The notes under the pieces are model-generated. The model worked only from the letters and a program-made list of their open reading frames with translations. It did no database searches and was not told the origin of the DNA. DNA of 59,858 nt. It comes from a virus. The stretch spans positions 1 through 59,858 of the IMG/VR virus record IMGVR_UViG_3300015371_000038. One strand, given 5' to 3'. Positions 35,901 through 44,112 of the stretch are shown here, piece by piece. The position numbers were made by a program, and so were the translations under genes. Every line of letters starts with the position of its first letter. The first letter of the stretch is position 1.

Positions 35901-36914
35901 GATTCGGCTACCCGGTCCGGAACGTTCTCGCGCTCAGTCACCGATGCGGTCACTCTGTCGGATGTCGCGACGATCCAGATCGTCCATACCACGACATTCT
36001 CGCTCGACGCGGTCTTGCTGGCCACGCAGAGTCAGACCTTCGGGCTCGACGCCTACATCCAGATCATCCAGACCGGCTCGTTCGATCTGGACGCGGTCAT
36101 CAAGGTCACCCAGTCGGGGTCGTACACCGCCGACGCGATCATCCTGGTCACCCAGAGCCAGACCTTCGGGATCGACGCCTACCTGTTCGCCACGGGCGTC
36201 ACCCCGTTCTCGATTGACGCGGTTCTGTTCCAGACCCAGAACGCCACTTTCGGGATTGACGCCTACATCACGGTCGCGATTGAAGCGTCATTCACGGTTG
36301 ATGCTGTACTTCAAGCACAGCAGAGTGCTACATTCTCGGCCAACGCCGTCGTACGGCGCACAGAAACAGCGGTATTTGGCCTCGACGCCATCATCCGCGC
36401 AGGCCGAATGGGCGGCTTCGACCTTGAAGCCATCCTTCGCACCCCGCAAATCGGCTCGTTCAGCGCCAATGCGGTAGTCCTCAAGACCCAATCGGTCTCC
36501 TTCTCGGTCGATGCTGTCATCGGCGCTGCCGGTGAGGCGGTATTCAGCCTCAACGCGGTCGTCAAGACCACCCAGACCGCCACCTTCGGCCTCGACGCCA
36601 TCCTGTCGGTCGAGTTCATCACCTTCTCGGTCGATGCGGTTCTGCTGGCAACGCAGACCGATTCGTTCGGGGTCAGTGCCTGGATTTCACTGGTACACCC
36701 CGAGCAGATCGACGCGGACACCTCCGCCGCGCTGATTGGCTCGACCAGCGCGGCGGAGTTCATCGACTCCACCAGCACGGTCACCACCGGCTTCATCGGT
36801 TCGACCAGCAGCCTGGCTGCGATTGCAGCGACCACCAGCATGGAAGGCATCGACTCCATTCATGCCTTCCCGCGTGAGCGGTCATTCGGTATCAGCGCGT
36901 GGATTGAGGTGTAG
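32913..36914 (+). CDS. Giant repeat fibre protein, 1333 aa
   Basis: Residues of about 1-230 form a jelly-roll-like head. Residues of about 240-490 are short tandem repeats of the form (V/L)TxSESxTRTGxFSR. Residues of about 490-670 look like a LamG/concanavalin sandwich (WSLVSGDATEVDVDGSKVVV to FQYNLKVRTDGVVVRAKAWR). Residues of about 670-1025 are more SES repeats. Residues of about 1028-1270 are a second repeat with F-x-x-D-A at each unit (TFGLDAYIQI, SFDLDAVIKV, TFGIDAYLFA). The Thr/Ser repeats suggest an extended, possibly O-glycosylated stalk; a glycosyltransferase gene follows at 37438. It probably projects from the virion to adsorb to the host. Confidence 0.82.
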   Translation: MAWSASVLGTPVHDTAGGSTSSISVTTSANRLLIAYPGFRGNTLSGDPTMGGTLGLTWSVVNSSFAAGAYVGAFVAKTGSGGTGTITCDATPVQDIASTGFDLVIIEIDGADLSGTAAAAVRQSKTNNTSSVTSLTLTFDSAILTENATFVGTQVRINEALNPDTGNGFVELDDGTYTGPTNAQEAQWHTSGYTGTTCATSWTTAANVRMVGLELTAAAAATTNYMLLLALTSQATAGTAVDRTTTDAPTTSDTVTRTGVFTRTTTDAPTTSESLTRTGGFSRALTQTVTVSESLTRTGTFSRTTTDAPTTADVATRQGGFSRALTQTVTLSESLTRTVTLSRATTEAVTLSETATRTGGFSRAATEAVTVSESVTAVKVTNRTASDAVTLSESVTRTGTFSRALTQTVTTSETVTRQGGFSRALTQTVTLSESLTRTVTLTRSLTQTVTLSESVTRSGSFSRTTTEAPTTSESASRVASLVRYGITPGTTTTDTFTRSVTDGLGGGWSLVSGDATEVDVDGSKVVVSAGAGTIWEIGSALADAEATAKITFNDNGAPGGSSRVFIGLGESTYDRRAALSPNFGGDLNLTIANGPNINLGPHGGFQYNLKVRTDGVVVRAKAWRVGDSEPDWLVEHAATSATAATARLAPGADFAAHYVDDYTVTELIRSERVTTSDSVTAIKTTNRTTTDAVTTSESVTRSGTFSRIASEAPTTSDTATRQGGFSRALTQTVTVSESLTRTVVLNRTASEAVSTSESLARSGTFSRSLTQTVTVSESVTAVKSAVRSVTQTVTTSESVTRQGGFSRALTDAVTVSESLTRTVTLSRALTQTVTLSESATRTGTFSRTTTDAPTTSDTATRQGVFNRSLTEAVTMSDSAVAVSGKQANTSETVTVSESVTRTGTFSRTTTDAVTAADSATRSVAQSRSTSESVTLSESVTRTGSFTRATSDAPTTVDIATRTGTFSRTGSDTPTTSDTATRNLTGTRTASESVSTSDSATRSGTFSRSVTDAVTLSDVATIQIVHTTTFSLDAVLLATQSQTFGLDAYIQIIQTGSFDLDAVIKVTQSGSYTADAIILVTQSQTFGIDAYLFATGVTPFSIDAVLFQTQNATFGIDAYITVAIEASFTVDAVLQAQQSATFSANAVVRRTETAVFGLDAIIRAGRMGGFDLEAILRTPQIGSFSANAVVLKTQSVSFSVDAVIGAAGEAVFSLNAVVKTTQTATFGLDAILSVEFITFSVDAVLLATQTDSFGVSAWISLVHPEQIDADTSAALIGSTSAAEFIDSTSTVTTGFIGSTSSLAAIAATTSMEGIDSIHAFPRERSFGISAWIEV
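33645..35975 (+). repeat. SESxTR coding repeat array
   Basis: Dozens of imperfect units of about 50-60 bases encode Thr/Ser repeats such as TVTVSESLTRTGTFSR. The array is interrupted once by the LamG-like insert (about 34380-34915). Many units are nearly identical at the DNA level (for example GCCCTCACCCAGACGGTCAC recurs), so recombination could expand, contract or shuffle them. The same unit type reappears in the gene at 56918. Confidence 0.8.
35995..36700 (+). repeat. FxxDA coding repeat array
   Basis: About fifteen units of roughly 48 bases encode F-x-(L/I/V)-(D/N)-A-(V/Y)-(I/L) followed by a polar TQ(S/T)-type turn. They also occur in the products of 55550 (GIDAEIEA), 56918 (GLDAYLIG, GIDAWFAR) and 58177 (SMDAVLKK). 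The pattern suggests a beta-solenoid or a series of short beta hairpins. Confidence 0.78.
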
Positions 36915-36916
36915 GC

Positions 36917-37237
36917 ATGACGGACCTCAAATTCGTCCAGGGCAACGACTCGCCCGACCTGGTCTCGGTCATCCATGCGCGACACGACTCGTCCAGCATC
37001 GTTGACCTGACCGATTGCACCGTTCGCTTCCAGATGCGGAAGTCGGACGACCGACGGTTCACCGTCAACAACGAAGCCGACATCGTGGATGCGGAGGCCG
37101 GATCGGTCCGCTACCAGTGGGGTCCCAACGACCTGGCTGTGCCGGGTGAGTACGAGATTCAGTGGGAAGTCACCTACCCGGATGCGCGCAAGCAGACCAC
37201 CGCCGACACCGAGCCACTGACGGTCCGGCGGCTATGA
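36917..37237 (+). CDS. BppU-like baseplate upper protein N-terminal domain, 106 aa
   Basis: It starts MTDLKFVQGNDSPDLVSVIH, then DLTDCTVRFQMRKSDDRRFT, NNEADIVDAEAGSVRYQWGP and GEYEIQWEVTYPDARKQTT. The run VNNEA-IVD-G-V-Y-W-GEYE-W-VTYPD matches the Ig-like N-terminal domain of BppU baseplate proteins of Gram-positive phages. It is the whole protein here, so it may be an adaptor for neighbouring fibres. Confidence 0.8.
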   Translation: MTDLKFVQGNDSPDLVSVIHARHDSSSIVDLTDCTVRFQMRKSDDRRFTVNNEADIVDAEAGSVRYQWGPNDLAVPGEYEIQWEVTYPDARKQTTADTEPLTVRRL

Positions 37238-37404
37238 ACAAGCACTACGTCTCGATCCAAGACATCGAGCACGTGAAACTCCACGTCTGGGAACTCCAGC
37301 AATTGGTGGAAAAGATGGAGCAGGAATCCAACCCGGAGACCACCCGTCTACGCCACATTCTGGACCGCTTTCGCAAAGGCAACCCTGACGAGGACCGAGT
37401 GTGA
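37234..37404 (+). CDS. Hypothetical helical protein, 56 aa
   Basis: The start is MNKHYVSIQDIEHVKLHVWE at 37234, overlapping the upstream stop. Nearly all helix (LQQLVEKMEQESNPETTRLR) with a charged end. Function unknown. Confidence 0.63.
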   Translation: MNKHYVSIQDIEHVKLHVWELQQLVEKMEQESNPETTRLRHILDRFRKGNPDEDRV

Positions 37405-37437
37405 CCATCAGCCGCTCACTGCGGCGTGGAGGATTGA

Positions 37438-38625
37438 TTGTCCAGGGTGTTATGGATCGGGGACGCCGCCGCCCATACCGGGTTCGCGCGGGTCACCCAT
37501 GCAATCGGTGAGCGACTGGTCGGAATGGGTCACGACGTTCATGTCCTGGCTTCGCAATACACGGGGGACTACTGGCCCACCCCGTTGAAGTTGTACTACC
37601 CCAAGCGGCGCGACGGCGGCGATTACTACGGACGCACGCGCATGCTGGAGATGCTGGCCCTAGAGCCAGATGTGGTGGTGCTGCTGGGAGACCCCTGGGT
37701 CCACATCCAGTTGCTGTTCGAGAACCCATACGATCCGAAGCGGCTGCTTCTCCAGTACCGGCCTCTGATCGGCTACTCCCCCATCGACGGGATCAACACC
37801 CCGCCTGCCTGGAGCATCCTGGCCGAGGTCGAGAAACGGGTGGCCATGACCAAGTTCGGTCGCCAGGAGGCCATGCCGGAGGCTCCGGTCGTCTACCACG
37901 GCACTGAGGCCGAGACATTCCACCCGGTCAGCGAGGACTGGCCGCTCACCCTGTCCAACGGGGACACGGTCACCTCCAAGCGGGAGTGCAAGGAGAAGTT
38001 CGGATTCAACCCTGATGGGTTCCTGGTCCTGCGGGTCGATACCAACTCCGACCGCAAGGACTACCCATCCTCGTGGAAGGCGCTCACCCCGGTGTTGAAG
38101 CGCCACCGCGACATCCAGGTCCACTTCCACTGCGTCAAGGGCCACAGCAACGCCTCGGTCAACATGGAGGCGCTGACGGACCGCGATCCAGCGACCAAGG
38201 ACCGCTATTTCTTCCCCGACCTGGTCACCCTCTCGCATGGGTGGCCCGAAGAGGACCTGGTGGGCCTCTATAACGCAGCCGATCTCTTCCTCTCCACCTC
38301 ACGTGGAGAGGGGTTCGGGCTCACGCTGACCGAAGCGGCAGCGTGCGGCGTCCCAATCGTTGCGCAAAACGTCTCATCCATCCCCGAAGTCGTTGGTCCG
38401 GGAGCCCTGTTGGTCGAGCCACTGGCTCAGGTCACGGTTCCCTCCGGCCAGGACATGTGGTTGGCAGACGTAGACGCATTCAGTGAAGCCATCGAGACCC
38501 TGTATCTGGATGTTGACCGTTGTCAACGCCTCGGGGCATCGGGCAGAGAGCACGTCTCGAAGTTCACGTGGGACTTCGCAGCGGCTCGTTTCCATGAGTT
38601 CATACGGGAATTGCACCCGGACTGA
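37438..38625 (+). CDS. Family 4-type glycosyltransferase
   Basis: 395 residues with two Rossmann-like halves. The N-terminal half has SRVLWIGDAAAHTGFARVTH, where a Gly-containing loop contacts the acceptor. The C-terminal half has DGFLVLRVDTNSDRKDYPSS, then LVGLYNAADLFLSTSRGEGF and GLTLTEAAACGVPIVAQ, the canonical ExFGLxxxEAxxxGxP nucleotide-sugar motif of GT4. In this position it may glycosylate the Ser/Thr-rich fibre proteins or the host wall. The TTG at 37438 follows GGAGGA. Confidence 0.88.
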   Translation: MSRVLWIGDAAAHTGFARVTHAIGERLVGMGHDVHVLASQYTGDYWPTPLKLYYPKRRDGGDYYGRTRMLEMLALEPDVVVLLGDPWVHIQLLFENPYDPKRLLLQYRPLIGYSPIDGINTPPAWSILAEVEKRVAMTKFGRQEAMPEAPVVYHGTEAETFHPVSEDWPLTLSNGDTVTSKRECKEKFGFNPDGFLVLRVDTNSDRKDYPSSWKALTPVLKRHRDIQVHFHCVKGHSNASVNMEALTDRDPATKDRYFFPDLVTLSHGWPEEDLVGLYNAADLFLSTSRGEGFGLTLTEAAACGVPIVAQNVSSIPEVVGPGALLVEPLAQVTVPSGQDMWLADVDAFSEAIETLYLDVDRCQRLGASGREHVSKFTWDFAAARFHEFIRELHPD

Positions 38626-38661
38626 ACTGTCACATGCACACGCCGCTGGGAGGCATAAGCA

Positions 38662-39762
38662 ATGGGCGACTCTCTGCCACAGGCCGAGTTCAAGATCGTC
38701 ACCGGCATCCTCAAGGATTTCCCGGGCGACGACGGGCGCAAGCGGGTCAAGACCGTAGCGTCCAGCACCCTCGTTGACCGACAGGGCGACGAGATGACAC
38801 AGAAGGCGATCCGCCAGATGGCTGCCACAGCCGTCGGCAAGACCGTCTTCCTCAATCACAAGTACATGGTCCCCGAAGATGTTTTCGGGTCCATCACCAA
38901 GGCTGACGTGGTGCAGCGTGGTGAGGTCTGGGACCTCGACTTCACGATTGACGTGGAGGACGAGAACCCTCGGGCCGCACGCACCCACAGCAGCATCCTG
39001 CGGGGTGTCCAGTTGGGCACTTCGGTAGGAGCCATCGTGAAGGATGCCTGGAAAGAGCGCGACCGCGTCGTCATTGATGACGTGGACCTGCTGGAGGCAT
39101 CCATCGTCGGCATCCCGGCCAATCCCCGCTCATTCGTGCAGTACGCCGTGAAGGCCCTGCATGAGGCCGAAGAGGCTCTGGAAGCGGAGGAGGCCGAGGA
39201 GGCCGAGGTGGTGGAAAAGAGCGTGGACGAGCCACCGGCTGAGTCCACTGATAGTGACAACCAGGCCGAGGTTTCGACGGAGACCGAGACCCCGGCAGAA
39301 GCCCCCGAGGCTCAGGAAGGTGAGGAACCGGCCCCTGATTCCCAGGAAGGGGATGCTCCAGCCGAAGAGGCCACCAAGTCGATCTCTGCCACAACGACCC
39401 CCAAGGTCGATTGGAACAGGGTTGATGACGGTGACCTGGTCGGTGACGAGGCCAAGGCCCTGCTGTCCATGAAGCAGGCCGACTTCACGACCCTCCTCCG
39501 GATGGTCGAGTCCACGACCGGCGAGTTGGTCGAGACGAAGAAGGCGCTGTGGGATGCACAGAAGGGACAGGCCGAGGCGGAGCGCGAGCGCGACGAGGCG
39601 AATGCCAACGTCGAACTCGCCAAGCAGTTCGTCCAGAAGTTGAGCGAACTGCCTATCGGTCGTCGGGCGAGTCATGCCGCCGTTATCGGGGACTTCGAGG
39701 AGAAGTTCTCGGGCATCTACGACCCCGACTTCATCAAGATGCTGACCTCGGGAGAATCCTAA
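38662..39762 (+). CDS. Prohead protease fused to a scaffold-like domain
   Basis: The N-terminal 165 residues match the HK97 prohead protease family (serine protease S78 type). FLNHKY supplies the catalytic His near 66, GTSVGA the Ser near 121, and EASIVGIPANP follows. From about 165 to 245 the chain is Glu/Ala/Pro-rich and acidic. It then forms a long helical segment (LLRMVESTTGELVETKKALW, AEAERERDEANANVELAKQF) like a delta-domain scaffold. The fusion would put protease and scaffold in one chain inside the prohead. Its downstream partner is the capsid protein. Confidence 0.88.
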   Translation: MGDSLPQAEFKIVTGILKDFPGDDGRKRVKTVASSTLVDRQGDEMTQKAIRQMAATAVGKTVFLNHKYMVPEDVFGSITKADVVQRGEVWDLDFTIDVEDENPRAARTHSSILRGVQLGTSVGAIVKDAWKERDRVVIDDVDLLEASIVGIPANPRSFVQYAVKALHEAEEALEAEEAEEAEVVEKSVDEPPAESTDSDNQAEVSTETETPAEAPEAQEGEEPAPDSQEGDAPAEEATKSISATTTPKVDWNRVDDGDLVGDEAKALLSMKQADFTTLLRMVESTTGELVETKKALWDAQKGQAEAERERDEANANVELAKQFVQKLSELPIGRRASHAAVIGDFEEKFSGIYDPDFIKMLTSGES

Positions 39763-41049
39763 ATGGGAGAGACCAACGAGGAACTCCGCCAGGCACTGAA
39801 TAGCCTTGAGGCAATTCAGTCCTCGCTGGAGGACCTGAACAAGACTCCGAACACGGCCATTCCGACGAAGACCGCCGCCACGGAGTCCGTCAACGTCGCA
39901 CAGCGCACCATGTCACAGGCTGACATGTTCGCGGTGCGTCAAGAACTCAAGAAGAAGAGCATGGCCGAACTGCACCAGATGTTCGCCATCCAGGCTTCCA
40001 AGCCGGACACGGGCGTTCCGTTTTCGGTCTGGGCGGCGACGGGTGGCAATCCGGTCACGTCGGCCATCGAGTCGAGCGAAATCCTCACCAAGGCGCTCGA
40101 TTCCGGCTCTGGCTCAGCCCTGATCCGTCAGGACCTGGAGCCGATCATGTACGAACTGTTCGTCCGGGAGTTCCCGGCCTGGGATTCCTTCCCCAAGGAG
40201 CCCGCGAACGGCCTCGTTCACGCGTTCAACCAGTTGACTTCCTTCGGTGATGCGCAGTTCATGTCGGAACTGGGCACCGTCACGGACGACCAGAGCACCT
40301 ACGAGCGCCAGACGACCAACGTGGCCATCCTGGCGACCCGGCGTGGGATTTCGCTCAAGGCGCAGTTCGCTGCGCTCCAGAGCGGCTCCGGCTTCAACCC
40401 GGAGAACCTGGAACTCCAGGGCGGGATGCGCGCCATTGCCCATCGGATGCAGAAGACCATCTTCCAGGGCAATGCCACGTACGCCGCAGGAACGTCGGCC
40501 ACGGAGGAAGGCGCATACGACGCCAACTCCTTCGACGGGCTGCGCAAGATTCTCAACACCGCCCGTGCGGTGGATGTGGACCCGACCGCAGTCACTCCGG
40601 AGAACATGCGCCAGGCCATCGACTCCGCTCTGCTGGAGGCGATGAACAACGGTGGCACCGTCGAGTCCATCTGGCTCCGTCCGCAGGAGATGATGGCCTT
40701 CAACCACCAGCAGGATTCCAACGTTCGCTACATGAGCGACCTGGCGAATGCTGCGGCTGGCGTCAATCTCCAGCAGGTGAACACGATCTTCGGTTCGCTG
40801 GGCTTCAACGTGGTCCCGGGTGATTCCATCGGGGAGTACGACATCGCCAGCGACACGGTCGCGGACATCTACCTGCTCAACAACCGCACTGTCAGCATCC
40901 CGTACCTGGGTTCCCCAGGCCCGACGGTGCTCGACATCCCCATCGGGATCAGCGGTCAGTTGACGCACCTGTACATCGTGTTCGGGATGTGGGGCCTTGC
41001 CGTCAAGGCACCGATCTTCTCGAACAAGGTGAGGGTGATGCAGGAGTAA
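39763..41049 (+). CDS. Major capsid protein, HK97 fold
   Basis: 428 residues. The N-terminal 110 residues are helical and polar (a probable delta domain removed by the protease). The folded part includes SALIRQDLEPIMYELFVREF, TTNVAILATRRGISLKAQFA, MRAIAHRMQKTIFQGN, an E-loop-like region, AMNNGGTVESIWLRPQEMMA and the final GQLTHLYIVFGMWGLAVKAP. It directly follows the protease gene. About 415 copies (T=7) or more are expected per head. Confidence 0.92.
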   Translation: MGETNEELRQALNSLEAIQSSLEDLNKTPNTAIPTKTAATESVNVAQRTMSQADMFAVRQELKKKSMAELHQMFAIQASKPDTGVPFSVWAATGGNPVTSAIESSEILTKALDSGSGSALIRQDLEPIMYELFVREFPAWDSFPKEPANGLVHAFNQLTSFGDAQFMSELGTVTDDQSTYERQTTNVAILATRRGISLKAQFAALQSGSGFNPENLELQGGMRAIAHRMQKTIFQGNATYAAGTSATEEGAYDANSFDGLRKILNTARAVDVDPTAVTPENMRQAIDSALLEAMNNGGTVESIWLRPQEMMAFNHQQDSNVRYMSDLANAAAGVNLQQVNTIFGSLGFNVVPGDSIGEYDIASDTVADIYLLNNRTVSIPYLGSPGPTVLDIPIGISGQLTHLYIVFGMWGLAVKAPIFSNKVRVMQE

Positions 41050-41068
41050 GGCAGCACTCCTGCCCTTT

Positions 41069-41101
41069 GGGGGCGGTTGGGACTGGCACCCATCCGCCCC
41101 C
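41069..41101 (+). terminator. GC-rich hairpin after the capsid gene
   Basis: GGGGGCGG (41069-41076) pairs with CCGCCCCC (41094-41101), and GGG/CCC extends the stem inside the loop. No U-run follows. It lies between the capsid and connector genes, where partial termination or an RNA-processing stem would raise capsid relative to connector expression. Confidence 0.5.
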
Positions 41102-41125
41102 ACCTCACCCGTCTGGAGGTAGCCC

Positions 41126-41989
41126 GTGTACGTCACACCCGAACGCTTCCGGACCATGGGCACAGGTGCAGACCTGTCAGGGATCGAGGAGTGGGAACTC
41201 CGCTCGCTGATGGAGTCTGCTTCCCGCACAGTGGACTCCTACTGTGCGGTGCCGATGCTGCCGCAACGGTTCTCCTTCAAGGGCGGGACCATGATTGACG
41301 AAGACCATGGTCTGGGGGATAGCCGTCGCATTCGGCTCCGCTCCCGCCCAATCCTGTCGGTCGAGAGCCTCAAGATATTCGCGACCAGCACCCAGTTCCT
41401 CGACGTGAATCCAGACCGCCTGTTTCTTGAGAACGAAGAGGGCTGGGTCGAGATTGTCGAGGCATCCCTGACCAGCATCGGTCTGTGGGGAGCCGCCATT
41501 TATCCGTCCATCGGGCTAGAGGAGTACGTCGTGCGAACGTCGTACACCTACGGCTGGCGCTTCCCGGTCACCGGGGAGTACCTGGAGCCGACCGATGGAC
41601 AGACCTTCCGCGCCATCAATCAGTGGTGGACGACTGAGGACGACGTGGTCGTCTACCTGAACGGGGTGGAGTCGAACTCCGGCTTCACCATCGACCGCGA
41701 CGAGGGCACGGTCATCTACCCGGGTCTGGACCTGAACGATGTGGTCACCGCTGACTACACCCACGTCCTCCCGTTCGAGATTCAGCAGGCGACCGCGCTG
41801 GTGGCCGCTACCTCCCTGGCTGAACGAGACCTGACCGCCAAGGGGATGGGCCAATTGGCCGAGATCAGGGTCGAAGAGGTGCAGTTGCGACGTGATGCGC
41901 GTAGGACCGGCACGGTGGTGGCATCTGAGGCGGTATCCGACGCCGCCCAGGCCCTCTTGGCGGGCTTCCGCTTCTTCTCGGTGGGGTAG
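41126..41989 (+). CDS. Head-tail connector protein, 287 aa
   Basis: It starts with GTG (MYVTPERFRTMGTGADLSGI). The N-terminal ELRSLMESASRTVDSYCAVP resembles the first helices of gp6-like adaptor proteins. A beta-rich insert follows (TDGQTFRAINQWWTTEDDVV, GVESNSGFTIDRDEGTVIYP), and then the typical helical end (PFEIQQATALVAATSLAERD). It likely sits below the portal ring. Its length exceeds simple adaptors because of the insert. Confidence 0.75.
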   Translation: MYVTPERFRTMGTGADLSGIEEWELRSLMESASRTVDSYCAVPMLPQRFSFKGGTMIDEDHGLGDSRRIRLRSRPILSVESLKIFATSTQFLDVNPDRLFLENEEGWVEIVEASLTSIGLWGAAIYPSIGLEEYVVRTSYTYGWRFPVTGEYLEPTDGQTFRAINQWWTTEDDVVVYLNGVESNSGFTIDRDEGTVIYPGLDLNDVVTADYTHVLPFEIQQATALVAATSLAERDLTAKGMGQLAEIRVEEVQLRRDARRTGTVVASEAVSDAAQALLAGFRFFSVG

Positions 41990-41991
41990 CC

Positions 41992-42360
41992 ATGACACTG
42001 GTCAGCAACTCCCAACTGACAGCCCTCCGCAAGGTGGCCGAACTGGGCATGCAGAGCACAGTGGTCATCACCAAGCAGACCTTCAATGACACCAACCCGT
42101 ACTCGGACGACGAGGTCCTGGCCAGCGAGACGACCACTACCGTCAAGGGCTGGCTGCGCACCACCCCGGTAGGGGACATCGACAACATCAGCGGCATGCA
42201 GGCGGTGCTGTCGTCCTTCCGCCTGTTCGTCCCGGTCGGGACCGACATCGCCCCACGCGACAAGGTCAACGTGGACGGGATCGACTACACCGTGCAGGAC
42301 GCCACCGTCGAGAACACCTGGAAGGTCCTGATCCGCTGCCAACTGGAGCGAATCGAATGA
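41992..42360 (+). CDS. Head closure/stopper-type protein, 122 aa
   Basis: It starts MTLVSNSQLTALRKVAELGM. Beta strands STVVITKQTFND, TVKGWLRTTPVG, SFRLFVPVGTDIAPRDKVNV and VQDATVENTWKVLIRCQLER, with an IAPRDKV turn, resemble the SPP1 gp16/HK97-type head closure fold. Position between connector and gp10-like genes supports the assignment. Confidence 0.72.
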   Translation: MTLVSNSQLTALRKVAELGMQSTVVITKQTFNDTNPYSDDEVLASETTTTVKGWLRTTPVGDIDNISGMQAVLSSFRLFVPVGTDIAPRDKVNVDGIDYTVQDATVENTWKVLIRCQLERIE

Positions 42361-43214
42361 TGCGCTGGGGGCCGAACCCGGGAGAGGGCTTCGGGAAGTC
42401 GTCGCCCTGGCCGAGGGTCGCGGTCTTTGACGCGGAGGCATGGAAGGCCGCTGTTATCGCCGCCGTCACCACCGGAGTCCGGGTGGCAGCCCAGAAGGCC
42501 GAGCAATCAGCCAAAGAAGACGCTCCGGTGCGGGACGTGTTCAGGCATGGCAACGCCTACCGCAAGCGAGGGCTGCGCAGGCGACCGCTGACCGGGGCCG
42601 AGAAGGCCAGTGAGCACGGCGTGTTCCTGACCCGCCAGATCATCGAGCGGTCGAACGCCACCATCTTCACGCGCGGCACGCGATTCCGGGCAGACCCCTA
42701 TCTGCGACGGGCGGCTCCGCGCAAGCACCCCAACGCCTTCAATCCGGTGATCGGAGGCCGTATTCGCCAAGGTGGTCGAGAGGTCGAGCACGGGAAACTC
42801 CGGCTCTTCCCAGAGGCGGGTGACCCAGAGAACAAGACGCTCCACGCCCGAGGACGTTACGAACTGAGCGGCAAACGGGCGCTCACCAAGACCGGCAAGC
42901 GCATGAGCGCCCTCTATACCAGCAAGGCCGGGGGCACGGTGGCGACGACCACCCTGGGCGGCAGGCTGCGGGGTGAAATCCACGTCGAGGGGCCGATCCA
43001 GGCAGGCTCGATCATCGCGGCCAAGGTGGTCTCCCCGACCTATTACGCCAAGTACCAGGAGTTCGGGACCCGTCACAACCGGGCCACTCCCTATATGCGG
43101 CCTGCGGTCGCCAAATTGCGTATTTCCTACCGGAACGAGATCGTAAAAGCCCTCAACAGGCTGAACACCACGTCCGGATTGAGCAGGGGCAGTAGGGGTG
43201 GGATGTATCAATGA
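42357..43214 (+). CDS. HK97 gp10-like tail completion protein with N-terminal extension
   Basis: 285 residues. The C-terminal third (GSIIAAKVVSPTYYAKYQEF, GTRHNRATPYMRPAVAKLRI) has the YAxYxExGTxxxxAxPFMRPA signature of gp10-like proteins. The N-terminal 190 residues are an Arg/Lys-rich region (ERSNATIFTRGTRFRADPYL) not usual in the family, which is about 110-150 residues long. The ATG overlaps the upstream stop. Confidence 0.8.
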   Translation: MMRWGPNPGEGFGKSSPWPRVAVFDAEAWKAAVIAAVTTGVRVAAQKAEQSAKEDAPVRDVFRHGNAYRKRGLRRRPLTGAEKASEHGVFLTRQIIERSNATIFTRGTRFRADPYLRRAAPRKHPNAFNPVIGGRIRQGGREVEHGKLRLFPEAGDPENKTLHARGRYELSGKRALTKTGKRMSALYTSKAGGTVATTTLGGRLRGEIHVEGPIQAGSIIAAKVVSPTYYAKYQEFGTRHNRATPYMRPAVAKLRISYRNEIVKALNRLNTTSGLSRGSRGGMYQ

Positions 43215-43666
43215 CACTCACCACCACCGCTCCGATCAAGCGCGCCCTCGTGGCGACTCTGCGCGCCAATAACGCGCTCAGCACGGCAGACGATGACCCG
43301 GAGCACCGGGGTCTGTCGGGCTTCTTCGAGGGTCTAGCGCCCCGAAAGGTGAACTACCCATTCCTGTCATACAACCTGGTCGCTGCTCCCTACGAGTACG
43401 ACTGGTCAGGGCTCATGCTCCCGACAGCGTTTGACGTATTCATCTTCTCGGACAACAGCGTTGAGGCCAATAACCTCGACGGGCTCGTGCTTCTCACACT
43501 CCAGGATGCCGACATCATGGACATCCTGAGCCCTGGGGAAACCGGGCAAACCACCCTTATCTGTCGCCGCATCGCGGATTTGTCGTCCGACGACACGGAT
43601 GAAGAGGGGCACAAGATTTACCAGGTCGGGGGCACGTACTCGATCTGGACCCAACAGTCCCTTTAG
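43211..43666 (+). CDS. Tail terminator-type protein, 151 aa
   Basis: It starts MTLTTTAPIKRALVATLRAN. The pattern of an N-terminal helix, beta core (KVNYPFLSYNLVAAPYEYDW, TAFDVFIFSDNSVEANNLDG) and C-terminal strand (TYSIWTQQSL) matches the gpU/DUF3168-type terminator that caps the tail tube. It sits in the expected order before the major tail protein. Confidence 0.78.
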   Translation: MTLTTTAPIKRALVATLRANNALSTADDDPEHRGLSGFFEGLAPRKVNYPFLSYNLVAAPYEYDWSGLMLPTAFDVFIFSDNSVEANNLDGLVLLTLQDADIMDILSPGETGQTTLICRRIADLSSDDTDEEGHKIYQVGGTYSIWTQQSL

Positions 43667-43675
43667 GAGTAGGCG

Positions 43676-44098
43676 ATGGTTGCCAACAGCGACGACAGAC
43701 TCCACGGTAAAAATGGAGCCATTTACATCAACGGAGCCAAGGGTGGGGGCGGGACCAAGGTGGCCTCCAAGGCCGAATGGACCCTGAACCTCAACCGCGA
43801 CTACGTTGATGCGACCGTGTTCGGAGACACGAACAAGGTCTATCTGGTGGGCCTCAAGGACGTTTCAGGGACCTACGCTGGTCTGCTCGACACGTCCGGC
43901 GACCTGCTCTTGAACGCGACGGACGAGGACACCGTGCAGGTCTACCTGTACGGCGACGACCGCGACACGTTCGAGGTGCTGATCGCGTCGGGTCCTGGCC
44001 TGTTCGATACCGCCATCAACGCCAGCAACACGGATGCCATCCGGGTCACCGGCAACTTCCGGGCGTCTGGTAACTGGACGGTCTTCGACGGGTCGTAA
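43676..44098 (+). CDS. Major tail protein, 140 aa
   Basis: It starts MVANSDDRLHGKNGAIYING after AGGAGTAGGCG. A tail-tube fold is suggested by KAEWTLNLNRDYVDATVFGD, VGLKDVSGTYAGLLDT and DRDTFEVLIASGPGLFDTAI, ending FRASGNWTVFDGS. Position and length fit siphophage tube proteins. A strong hairpin follows the gene. Confidence 0.82.
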   Translation: MVANSDDRLHGKNGAIYINGAKGGGGTKVASKAEWTLNLNRDYVDATVFGDTNKVYLVGLKDVSGTYAGLLDTSGDLLLNATDEDTVQVYLYGDDRDTFEVLIASGPGLFDTAINASNTDAIRVTGNFRASGNWTVFDGS

Positions 44099-44112
44099 TC
44101 CGTCTATTGTCG

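Noticed and set aside
33645-35975. Possible CRISPR or non-coding tandem array
   Set aside because: The repeats are in frame throughout, imperfect, without unique spacers, and encode regular protein repeats.
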